From contig JAVXUO010003220.1 in NCBI GenBank assembly GCA_033065855.1, positions 1-64,000 on the forward strand: a stretch of 64,000 nucleotides of DNA. Reading direction: 5' to 3'. The position numbers and the translations under genes were made by a program. The notes below the pieces were generated by a model. It did not search any database, was not told the origin of the DNA, and saw nothing but the letters and a program-made list of their open reading frames with translations. This document shows, in pieces, positions 55,120-64,000 of the stretch; the stretch's first letter is position 1; each line of letters begins with the position of its first letter. The stretch is from Escallonia rubra. Lineage: Eukaryota; Streptophyta; Magnoliopsida; Escalloniales; Escalloniaceae.

Positions 55120-56930
55120 AGTGACCGTGGTGCAAAGGCCAAGCCCGGTCTAGCCCAAAAAAAGCTAGGGCCAGCCCCGCCCGTAAAATGAAGAGCGCAA
55201 GCCTGGGCTACTAGGGGCCCGGACCGGGGTTGGACCTCATTTTTCCGAGAAAAAGTCCGGTCCGGCCCGACCTGTTTTTAAGGTTCAGCCTGGCCCAGCC
55301 CGCACAATCCAACAAAATTGAAGAAAGTAAAAAAAACTTCAAAAATTTGGAAGGTGACTGTGGTCTAAGGGCTAAAACCGATCCGGCCCAAAAAAAGCTC
55401 GACCAGCCCGACCCACACAATGAACAATGCAAACCGAGCTACAAGGGTCTGGGTCGGGGCTGGACCTAATTTTTCAGAGAAAAAGCCTGGCAGGTCTAGC
55501 CCGGCCCGCATAATCTAGCAAAATTCAGAATTTTCAATTTTTCCGCTTCCCCCATACAGTAATATTAGTTAAAATGACCTTTTTACCCCTCAAACAACTA
55601 TGTAACGATTAGTTTGAGGGGTATATTCGTTCAACCATATACCAACAAATTTTGTATAAACTTTTGCATATTTATCCTTCCCATCAGCTATTAATGACTA
55701 GTTTTAGGAGTACATTAGTCTTTTGTGTGGCTTGAAAAATCTATAAATTGACTCAATCTCTTCTCATTCCTCACACTTCACTTAAAATAGACAACTCTCC
55801 CTTATAACAAGCTTTCTTGTGCATTTTTATGTGTTACTGAGCCCCTCAAGTTTTCAAGTACAAGCTTTCTTCAATTGTTAGTTAATAGGTTTTAGCTAAA
55901 GAAATTATCAATTGGTGTTTTTTTTTTTGGACTATTTAACTAGTCTTGATAGTTTTGAGTTTTCTTCTATCGAAAATTTTAAAAAATATGTCTAGTTCAA
56001 GACCATCACAATCATGTAGCAAAAAGCATCCACCACTACGAGTACCGCAACGTTAAACACAATCACTGTTGTGTATAAATACACAACATTATGGCTTTTG
56101 ACCAAAACATTCGTAATTTTGAATATACCCCTTCACACGATCAACAATACTTTAGTCAATCGCGCAGCTCTATTCGCGATACTAATCTTGGTATGTGTAA
56201 TATAAACCCGATCAGTGGGCTGGAGAGGATAGACCAAGCAATCACATCTCAACTCCACCAGAAGTTAAAGAGATAGAGAGACAACTGAAAGTGAAGTATT
56301 GAGAGCATTTTACGAAAGTTTCGGTGATGGCGTATACAAAGCTCTATGTTAATATTGGGAAACTATTCGTCTTGTGGTGGTTCTAATTCACATCTTGACA
56401 TGCATTTATCGCATTGTCCATTTTTAAAAAAAGCCATATTGATGGTATTCACACACAAATATCTTTTAGCAATAAGTTATTTATTTTTAATCAGCAACAT
56501 CTAGAAGATGATCTTGCTAAAGATGTTGTACACAATGAACAACCTTTTAAATTTATTGATAATGAGAAGTACACGAGATATATAACAAATTATGTGCAAC
56601 CTTTGAATAAAAAGTTTCGTGAAAATACTATTAGGTCTTATGCATGAAAACAACATAACGAAGTTAAAGAATTGTTAATTAATTATATTGAAAACATTAA
56701 TTGTAAACTCAGCCTTGCTTCTTATGTTTGGAGATATGTCCTAATCATATTAGTTATTCTTGTGTTACAAATTGGATTGATACAGACAGAGTTATGCGCA
56801 ACAGAATCATTAATTACTTTCGAAATATTTTCACATCCACATGATGCATCTGGTACTGCTGATATTATAAATATAGCAAGTTTGAACTATAAAATTAGTA
56901 ACATGATAACTGAGGCTTATGATGGATTAT
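55120..56930 (+). mobile_element. hAT element remnant with GGCCCG-rich 5' zone
   Basis: The stretch 55130-55510 is dense in words such as GGCCCGACC, CCCGGCCCG and CAAGCCCGG, in two tandem-like blocks (about 55130-55330 and 55360-55510) that share AAAAAAGCT and CACAATGAACAATGCAA-like text. It is followed by a leader and a broken hAT transposase start (55988-56930). GC-rich subterminal words next to a transposase start fit the 5' end of a hAT element. The 3' end was not found. Confidence 0.55.
55988..56930 (+). pseudogene. hAT transposase N-terminal remnant
   Basis: MSSSRPSQSCSKKHPPLRVP at 55988 soon meets a stop. Near 56360-56410 another frame gives SNSHLDMHLSHCPF, like the end of a BED-type finger. 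Then comes DLAKDVVHNEQPFKFIDNEK, the plant hAT motif (A..I..DE.PF..V...G), and KFRENTIRSYA. Further on, in another frame, CVTNWIDTDRVMR matches the family's 'CVTAHFID' region. Several frame changes and stops make it non-functional. Confidence 0.65.
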
Positions 56931-56998
56931 AAAACCAGTAACATGATAACTATAAAATCAGTAACATGATAACATGATAACTGAGGCTTATGATGGGT
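56908..56998. repeat. Short direct repeats around AACTGAGGCTTATGATGG
   Basis: AACTGAGGCTTATGATGGAT occurs at 56908, a shorter copy lies at about 56979-56996, and the full 23-base version recurs 3.4 kb away at 60372-60394. AGTAACATGATAACT is also repeated within this stretch. Confidence 0.8.
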
Positions 56999-57300
56999 GC
57001 AACAGTGATTGTGCAATTGTTGTGCGATTGGGTGGGCTGTTCGACAATGATGGCGGTGGCGAGATTGGGTGGGCTGTTGGCGGTGATGAGATTGGGTGCA
57101 ACGGTTGATGGAGGAGGGATTGGATGAGGCAAATGGTGGCGTCATTTGTGGCGCAGGCAGCAGAAGGGGTAGTGGAGGTGGGATTGTGAAGGGGCTTACA
57201 TCGGCAACGCACGGTGACAGGGTTGGCGGTAGTGTAGGCGCACAAGGCTGGGGTGGTGGCGGCGTAGGTGGCAGATGGGGGCGGCGGTGGTGAGGGTGGC
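56999..57300 (+). repeat. GGT/GGC-rich degenerate simple repeat
   Basis: The plus strand is dominated by GGTGGCG, GATTGGGTGGGCTGTTGG and GGCGGTGGTG words. The long proline/histidine-rich frames on the minus strand are by-products of this composition. Confidence 0.6.
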
Positions 57301-58663
57301 GTATTTGACAGATGGGGGTTGTAGAATTGGAGAAGACATTGTGACTTGTTTGGGAGAGATAATTGGAGGGAGGGTACTTTAGTCCTTTCGATGTATACAT
57401 TTTTACTAAACGCATTTTTTAAGAGAGTGAAGAGTATCGCTAAAAGGTATAATAAAGTATCTTTCATACAGTTTTTAATAACAAATGACGATATGAGCAT
57501 CTATAATATCGCGTGTGAAGATAGACGCTCCAAAAATAAAACGAGCTTTGAGGTGGACACGAGAGAGTCTGTGGTTCAGTTACTATTAAGACCAAGAGCT
57601 GGCTTTGACCCTGCACCATTAGCTCTAGGAACCTTTCCTGTGCAATGCTCATGTCGCAACTTCCATAATATTCAAGAATCTTGTATGAATTTCTTCCACA
57701 AGAACCCATCCAGCACCACCCAGAAGGATTTGGATGTGCGGTGAGAGATTTAGTGGCATTTTAGAGTTACCTCATCTTTTGTCACTTAAGCAGCTAAAGT
57801 TTAGCTACTTTTGCAACCCTGTTTGGCTAATTACACTCACGATAGATGTGTTGTTACAACAAGAGCTCCAAATTTCGCCGAGTGACACAACAGGTGGCAC
57901 ACATGGAAAGAGGATCGCAGAGGTGTTATGGGTCGCTAAAGTTTTTTTCTTTTCCAGTCAAAAAGAGGCCTGCCATTTGTTGTTGAAAAAGTGATTCTAT
58001 GCACTTTTTAGCAACCAATTTAATAGCCGTCTAAAGGTTATAGGGATCTTGTACTTGCGCTTTAACAAACGAATCCACTTGGGCGTGTGCCAGACTAAAC
58101 CGGGATAATCAAAATCTACTTTGGTAGGAAAAACTTTTAGACTGAATTCGGATGGGATTATTTTTAAGATTCTGTTTGACAAATTGATAAGATAACTTGT
58201 AGGATTGCATATATATAATTCACTTCTTCCGTCAAATGTAACCTAGCGGATCGAATAATCACTAGTGGATCCAATTAGACTCTATTCATATCATGTCGAA
58301 TGAGTGAGCTATTAGGTGCTGGGAGCGAATAAGAGGCATTGGTCAGGTTGAAGATAGCATCTTGAAAGATAGTGAATCGGCATTAGATAGAAAATATTGG
58401 GTGGTTTGAGTCCTATATATGATCTTGCCCATCTACGACCATTAGATATTTAGCAAAACAAATCCCTGCATCCCTTAGCCCCTTCTATTATATATACGCC
58501 ATCCCCTATCCAACGGTCTTAAATAGTCGAGACCATGCAATATTTACTCGATATTGAGATAGTTACCAATTAATTAGCAGAGAATTTTGGAGTATTCGAG
58601 AGTATGAGGAAAGATTCGTGCGCCTCTCAAACATTTGACCACATTTGCAACCTTCAGGATATG
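57301..58663. other. Spacer without recognised genes
   Basis: An open plus-strand stretch near 57520-57740 (DPAPLALGTFPVQCSCRNFH) has no family I recognise. The rest is AT-rich with short frames. Confidence 0.5.
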
Positions 58664-59090
58664 TGTTAGCACTTCTTGGTGTTAGCTTAATATGCGGATT
58701 ACCTCAACGAATTCTAATACTAAAGGATTTGAAGCTTATATTACACAAAATCTCCGATGCTTGCCTCTGAGGGTGCTGCCCCTTCTTCGTCACAAGAGCA
58801 GCTATTAGAGTGATTCCACGAACTAAAAGCTTAAGCTTTGATGGTATAGGTCAAGAGAGCGTATTACTTCGATGAACTGGTGTGTTGAGCTGAAGAGTTG
58901 CTTCTCCTTTTATAGAGAGATCAACAACCTCATCCAAGGACTTCTCGACATAGTTTGTGAATTCAGGAGACCAGGTGTGAAGTTCATCTGCTGGTTTGAT
59001 CTCATTCTACAATGAGAACTCATTTGTCAAAGTTTGAAGCTCAAAGTGAATACCATATCTCAACCATCTCATGAGAGAGATATCCTAACA
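58664..59090 (-). mobile_element. Solo LTR fossil, probably Copia type
   Basis: The segment begins TGTTAGCACTTC and ends GATATCCTAACA, so its ends are the classical TGTTAG...CTAACA inverted termini. On the minus strand CTCTATAAAAGGAG near 58908-58921 is a good TATA box in the expected position for an LTR read right to left. The length, 427 bp, is normal for Copia LTRs. No internal region adjoins it, so it is a solo LTR. No 5-bp duplication is evident, which suggests age. Confidence 0.6.
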
Positions 59091-59639
59091 CTTGTCTTTA
59101 TCAAATTTACCCTTAACTCATATTTCAGCTAGCATTCATCTAATCAAGCAATAAAAGAGAGCGAAAACAGAGTATAAACAAAGCTTTGACACTGCTTCAA
59201 CCAAATTGGTCTTCCACCTTATATTCACAAATACCAAGAGAAGGTGTTTGACATTACAAGTGAAAAAAAATAAAAATCATACGGACTTTATTTCCCTGAA
59301 ACGTGACCTCTCAGATATATGTGGCGGCCTTGTAGGTCCTCGAGGCGCAATACTCCCTGCCGGTTGGATTAGAGCCTTACGGTCCAGTCTTTTGTTGCAC
59401 AAAAAAAAAAGGTTGTACCTTACACACGAGAAACATGTGGGACCTAAGAGCAGTCGTAGACGTACCTTAGAAAACAATAAATAAGATGAACACATTAAGG
59501 ATATGATATTCGCACATAAAGTAGAGTGCAGATACCATTAAGTTCAAGCAGTTACAACAAAATAGTCCCAAGCAAATGTAGGAAAATGGCAAAGGGTACT
59601 GCTGAGAAGCTGTGAACACCCTTAGACAGTTAGACACGT
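59091..59639. other. Spacer with an A-tract
   Basis: A run of A at about 59401-59410 follows a GC-richer segment (59310-59390) with a SINE- or LINE-end appearance, but no defined ends or duplication. Nothing else is seen. Confidence 0.4.
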
Positions 59640-60110
59640 CAATTGTGGAACACTTCCATGGCATTCAAGAGAGGAGGCATCACCGAGCCCTCTGCAGCAG
59701 CGATAGTCACATTGGCCAAACCAAAAAATGTGACAGGGAACAAGGGAACTGCTACATGTCCATCTTGATTGATAGCGAGGAGAATCGGGTACGTTTACCA
59801 CTGCTGTTTTGTTGCCTCCTATGTAGACGTCAAGTTTCTTCAAGTCAGCAGGATACTCCCCGTAAGATTCGTCCATGAAATACAGCACGAAATAGGATTG
59901 GACAGATGTTTGAGGTGAAAATTCAGCTGAGAGATATATAGAATCTGTCACATTATGTCTGGATTGCGTATGCTAGTACCTTATATGATAACATTATTTT
60001 CAAAAAATGACTCCTTCGAAGTTATTAATGGTTCATGAACGTTGAGATATATAATTCGACATTTCTTCGGATTCCTAGGTTCTTCCGTACCGGTCTTCAT
60101 CTAATCCTAC
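59640..60110 (-). pseudogene. Malectin-like domain pseudogene fragment
   Basis: Read right to left, RLDEDRYGRTW-like text (about 60080-60110) is followed by VLAYAIQT, IYLSAEFSPQTSVQSYFVLY and LKKLDVYIGG in one frame. After a frame change, GHVAVPLFPVTFFGLANVTI and AAAEGSVMPPLLNAMEVF follow. The motif order (PDD.YDR.W, then VLQTA..., then YF..YF.E, then D.Y..G, then S.LPP.LNA.E.F) is that of malectin-like extracellular domains of plant LRR receptor kinases and related proteins. Stops and at least one frameshift show it is dead. No kinase or LRR part is nearby. Confidence 0.7.
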
Positions 60111-61251
60111 GCTGCTCCTGCAATAGCCACGCTCATACACCATAGTCATCAGTGCATTACTGTTGCCGAGGAAATGGTGACTTTTGTGAACGCAAAGGAT
60201 AGCACCCAATTAACGATGACGTTCCACATTCAAAGTTTTGTAAAAGATGAACTCATACTAGGGTTTTGCCGAAGCATTTTGAACTTCAAGAAGGATCAAG
60301 TAGAAAATAAACCATAAAAGAGCGAGTTATCAAACTTTATCTTCCTGTAATGGAACTTCTTAAAGGTGTAAACTGAGGCTTATGATGGATTATTAAGCAA
60401 CCCCCCTCTGCACGTAAACTCTTAAGATTGATGCATAAGGAGACTGATAACTTTCGTTAGCTCCAAAGTTGATCTTGCTATGAAGCTGGAAACTTGTTGT
60501 CCATAATATGATACATGTCGCTAGAAGCGAAGATTAGAGGGTAGAAGCTTGTTATCTCCAATTTTAATTTAGTGAACTGTTCGTCAGTCAGTCTGCCAAC
60601 TTCGATTATAATCCTCCGTCGCAATGTCTTGATTTGATGCTCCACAATCGATTACCAGTAAGTTATCGTACTGTTCACCAGTTATACCACAAATTGCATG
60701 GGATTATAATTTATTGACTAACAAGTAAAGATGTCTAGTCAAAGAATACATTCCACTAAAATCATTTAAGCTCCAAGTAGGTTGAAGATGTTTAGCGTTA
60801 CTATAAAGTACAATGTGAGTAAAAGCTGAGCTCAAACAGTTAAAAGTGTGTGAAGATATGAGCCTTACATCATACTCGAAGGGTACAAGTCCACTGTGGT
60901 TAAGTCATTTAAACTGTCGACGATGTTCACTTGTACTATATGGTTCACTATGAGTAGAAGTTGAGCTCAAACGGTTAAGTGTATTTGGATATATTATTTC
61001 TTAAGAGTCTTTCTCTAATATTCAAAGCTTGTAGAGACCGCAGAGCAGTAAACATCAGCATAACAACCGGGGTTACTTTCCAATGATCCATTGAGGAGGG
61101 GAGGGGATTAACTTGGAAAGTTTGGTTCGATCTAATCGTAAATGTGAAGAATACTCGTACATATAATAGTGGATCATGAAAGGGTTCACTACAATCTGAA
61201 GCGAGGTATAATTTGGGGAGAAGCTTGAGCAGATGATTCAATGGCAACATC
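60111..61251. other. Spacer with a distant direct repeat
   Basis: The 23-base copy of AACTGAGGCTTATGATGG at 60372-60394 lies here. Between 60780 and 60985 the phrase GAGCTCAAAC(A/G)GTTAA occurs twice, about 140 bases apart, within a loosely duplicated segment. No gene is visible. Confidence 0.5.
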
Positions 61252-61799
61252 CTTTTTTTTTTTTTTGATAATAAGAAAAATGCATGAATAAAAGAGTAGA
61301 GATACAGGTTATAAGAAGTACAACCTTATGGCCTTACATGTCATAACAAAAGGAACGGTAATATCAAAGACCAATAATATAAGTACCCACTATGCATTTC
61401 ATCATATATAAAAACCTTAGTTGCGTAGGTTGTCAAGCACCCAGTCTTGGTAGACTGATGTTCGTGCTTGACAGGCAAAAAGAGCTAACGACCGTGCTTC
61501 CTTCAAGAGGTGTAGGGCTGCTCTGTTGATACTGTAATGATGAAATTGAGTAAAAATATGGCAAAAGTTATAGATAATAGGTGCTACCGTATCTAGTATG
61601 TCCTCAGATCTCGACATCTGATGGGGGAGCTTTTGGCTCCGAGGCAGCATCACGAGATTGCTTTCCACTGTGGTCAGCTTCATAGAGCTCAACAGCAATA
61701 GAGCTGCGTTTGCTATTTTTAATGTTGGCCGGTGTCGTTTCAGTCGGTGCAAGGTCCTTGCTAGAAGCCAACAGACTTTTTTGAGCCTCAAGCATAGAT
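61252..61799 (-). mobile_element. 5'-truncated retro-insertion with 11-bp TSD and poly(A)
   Basis: AATGGCAACAT is present on both sides (about 61241-61251 and 61800-61810). Reading right to left, the insert holds an open frame ending EPKAPPSDVEI and a stop near 61611. About 340 bases of UTR-like sequence follow, ending TTATTCATGCATTTTTC, then ATTATC and a poly(A) of about 18 (61253-61268). TSD, poly(A) and missing 5' part are the marks of LINE-driven insertion. It is either the 3' end of a LINE or a processed copy of a cellular mRNA. The encoded peptide is not one I recognise. Confidence 0.7.
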
Positions 61800-61810
61800 A
61801 ATGGCAACAT

Positions 61811-62714
61811 TCTTAAACCTTGAACTTTACAAAGTGGAACGTACCTAGTTGTTTACCAGATAAAATGCAAAGGAGTGTGAATTTGGAGTCGACATCGCTA
61901 TATGCTACTTGTTTTTGTTTCTTTGTCGTCGTGTCCATTTCATTGTAGTGTAAGAAAAGGGTGTTTAAACAAAATATAAGTAGCATCATGTTTTGCTTTA
62001 TTGATTTTGGTTTTCCTGTCTTCTTTGTTGGTATCAAGTTGTATCAGACTAGACTATGGCTTGACGCCGTCTGATACTGAAAGTGTGATCCTGCCCTAGA
62101 CGATTAGGTTTATGAACTTCTAGCATTTAGTACTTCCATTACAACGGCAATGTTTCACCTTTTTCCAAACTCCTCTCGCCCATTGTCAGAGAAAACTCCT
62201 CTAGCTGAAAAAAGGTGATCAAAATAATAAAAGTACACAACCGTATTTCTAATTGGATACGAAAATGATAAAAATGAAAACACAAAATGAAAAAAATAAA
62301 ATAAAAATGATAAACGAACAGGCGTGCCCTTTTTGACTTCCCGTCCCTGCAAAGTAGATTCATGTTTGGGCAAATAAAAATTGGAATGGAAAAGTAAGCA
62401 ACGCATTAAATCAGGAAAATATAAGAGAATTACGATTCAATTTAATATTTCTCTTCTACTGAACAACTTCGGATCCATTGCCACCTTATTACTGGCCTCT
62501 GAGACTTGGATAGGATCATAGTTATTGAAACTTTACATTTTCACTGGAAAAAAGATGACAATAAAATGAAACAAACAAAATAAAAAGAAAAAAAGAGAAA
62601 TTAAAAAATATGGAAGAAAAATCTAAAGTTACACATGCCATTTGCGCGACTAAAATACAACATGAGCCTATAAAAAAATACCAAAATTGTTGGAGATTGT
62701 CAAAATAACCTCCT
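61811..62714. other. 3' flank of the NatC subunit gene
   Basis: AT-rich sequence; the part nearest 62714 is presumably the 3' UTR of the minus-strand gene. Purine-rich AAAATGA-type runs lie at 62255-62310 and 62550-62630. No other gene or repeat is recognised. Confidence 0.6.
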
Positions 62715-64000
62715 TCATGATCTCTTCACAACAACAGTAGCAAATTGAGGGTGGTAGTTGAATTCAAAGTGAACTTTAAGTGATGGGTCAAGAGTCCCTA
62801 ACCGAGATATGAGATTAAGGGCAACGGCATTGTGTTCCGCAACCTGCTCTATCCTTCGAAGTTCTTCCATCCTGTCTGGTTCGCTAGAAAAACTACTCCT
62901 CAGCTCCTTTGCAATCCTCTGAGCATCCTTGAAGTAATTATACATAACTACCGTCTGCATATAGAGAGGCGTTGGTCGGTGTTTATACAATAATCAAACA
63001 TGAATTAATACGTGTAACAAAACGGCCTAGAACACTCACAGATAAGCGAGCATGAGTGGTAGATTCTCTGAATAATAGGTACGAAGCATTGTCCGGAATG
63101 CAAGCTTTTTGTAGGGGCTCAAAATGCTGATTGAATCGCTAAGGAAGAAAATTTAAAGGTGCAATCGTTAATCTACACCTTCCTTGGCATAACTATAGCA
63201 ACACAGTTCTCTACCCCTAAACAAAATATATATAATTCGTATAAGGATGAAATACAAGGCAAGCGACGTCACATGATGGATGACAACGGTGTAAAGTAAT
63301 GCATAATGTGCGACAGGCAAGCTACTCGCTAGAGTTACCACAAGATTGTTCTTGTGGCCAACCTAATATGGTGTTAAAAGAACGGCTTCTCAGAAAATTC
63401 AATAGTATTTGAGGTTCTAAATTTTGAGTTACTTTATAAAGGAAATAAGGAAAAATATTGCACTTAAACAGCAAAAAGTATATCAAAATTAATGGACCGC
63501 CAAAACACATCTACTCTAGATACTTTTAAGTGACTTGACATCTCTTTCTTTTCTTCCTCTCTCTATTTCCAAGTAAAGGGTGAGCCAACCCCTCTCCCTA
63601 ATCTTGGTTTTTTCAACCCCCTCTTCTTTTTGATAAGACTTTGAAAACTGCTATTCCCACTCGCCCTTTTTGGTGTCTCTTAGAACGCCTTGTAATGTTG
63701 AGTTCTTTAGATCCAAAAAGGAATTTGAATATGATAGCGTATCTGATCCGGGTAAAGCGTATAGTTTTTGACTCTGACAACTTACAGCCAGATGCCCACA
63801 ACAGTTTTTTTTCCCTTTCATAGGCAAATCATTTGAAAAAGGACAGAAAACAAAGAAACAAAATATAGAATCTAGCATTATCAATATCTCAGAAAATTCA
63901 AGTGTGAGCAGAACTTCGTATGTATAGCTGCCAAAATATTTACCTCTTGCTCAGTATTAAAAGGACCCAAACTTTGAAAGACCTGGTGTTCATTCCTCAA
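62715..64000 (-). CDS. NAA35: NatC auxiliary subunit MAK10/NAA35, C-terminal part (three exons; continues past 64000)
   Basis: Minus-strand exons are 64000-63944 (partial), 63138-63040 and 62954-62715, all phase 0 with GT-AG introns (63943-63139 and 63039-62955). The visible 131 residues read EHQVFQSLGPFNTEQE, then RFNQHFEPLQKACIPDNASY, then TVVMYNYFKDAQRIAKELRS, EELRRIEQVAEHNAVALNLI and FEFNYHPQFATVVVKRS-stop. The order 'QRF.PL....P..SY', 'F..A..I', 'VA..N.V...L' and 'F.F..H..F.VV' is that of the Mak10/NAA35 C-terminus, as I remember the human protein. NAA35 anchors the NatC complex (with catalytic NAA30 and NAA38), which acetylates N-terminal Met followed by hydrophobic residues and works at the ribosome. 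The N-terminal exons are outside the window. The paralogue cannot be judged. Confidence 0.75.

Noticed and set aside
55211-55469. Opposed frames over the GGCCCG-rich zone
   Set aside because: Both strands stay open because of the repeated GGCCCG words; they encode no domain.
56927-57500. Proline/histidine-rich minus-strand frames (162 and 170 residues)
   Set aside because: By-products of GGT/GGC-rich simple sequence; low complexity, no start context or domain.

Overview
This window is plant nuclear DNA, most likely from a eudicot. The genes have many short exons with canonical plant splice sites, the introns are AT-rich, and four conserved plant proteins can be reassembled across introns. 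Transposon families typical of angiosperms (hAT elements with 8-bp target duplications, Stowaway-like and fold-back MITEs, tRNA-derived SINEs, Copia-type LTR fossils) fill the introns and spacers. I cannot name the species from sequence alone. No prokaryotic operon, CRISPR array or phage structure is present.

Layout. (1) 1-25922, plus strand: the 3' part of a SPOC-domain gene of the Spen/FPA-like class. Its SPOC domain is spread over four exons, two of which are separated by an intron of about 18 kb (6411-24375) packed with transposons. (2) 27447-36424, minus strand: a complete three-exon BSD-domain gene, convergent with the SPOC gene, with a 7.5-kb first intron and a GC-AG second intron. (3) 37926-44505, minus strand: a complete 15-coding-exon ANTH/AP180 clathrin assembly gene (closest in my memory to Arabidopsis At5g35200, PICALM3) with an extra 5'-UTR intron. 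(4) 45.2-62.7 kb: a 17-kb gene-poor spacer with a GC-rich block of four consecutive minisatellites, hAT remnants, a solo LTR, a broken malectin-like pseudogene and a TSD-flanked retro-insertion. (5) 62715-64000, minus strand: the last three exons of a NatC auxiliary subunit gene (MAK10/NAA35), running off the right edge.

The genes are unrelated housekeeping functions (RNA processing or transcription, BSD protein, endocytosis, N-terminal acetylation) and do not form a pathway. The most distinctive content is non-genic: a 54-bp perfect inverted repeat with a 6-nt loop inside the BSD intron; an hAT family with a transposase-bearing member next to deletion derivatives in one host intron; a second hAT family with GCGCC-rich ends and one copy in each of two host introns; and the stacked minisatellite block at 50.0-51.55 kb. 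All exon boundaries were set by eye from splice consensus, reading-frame phase and remembered family sequence; no alignment was run.
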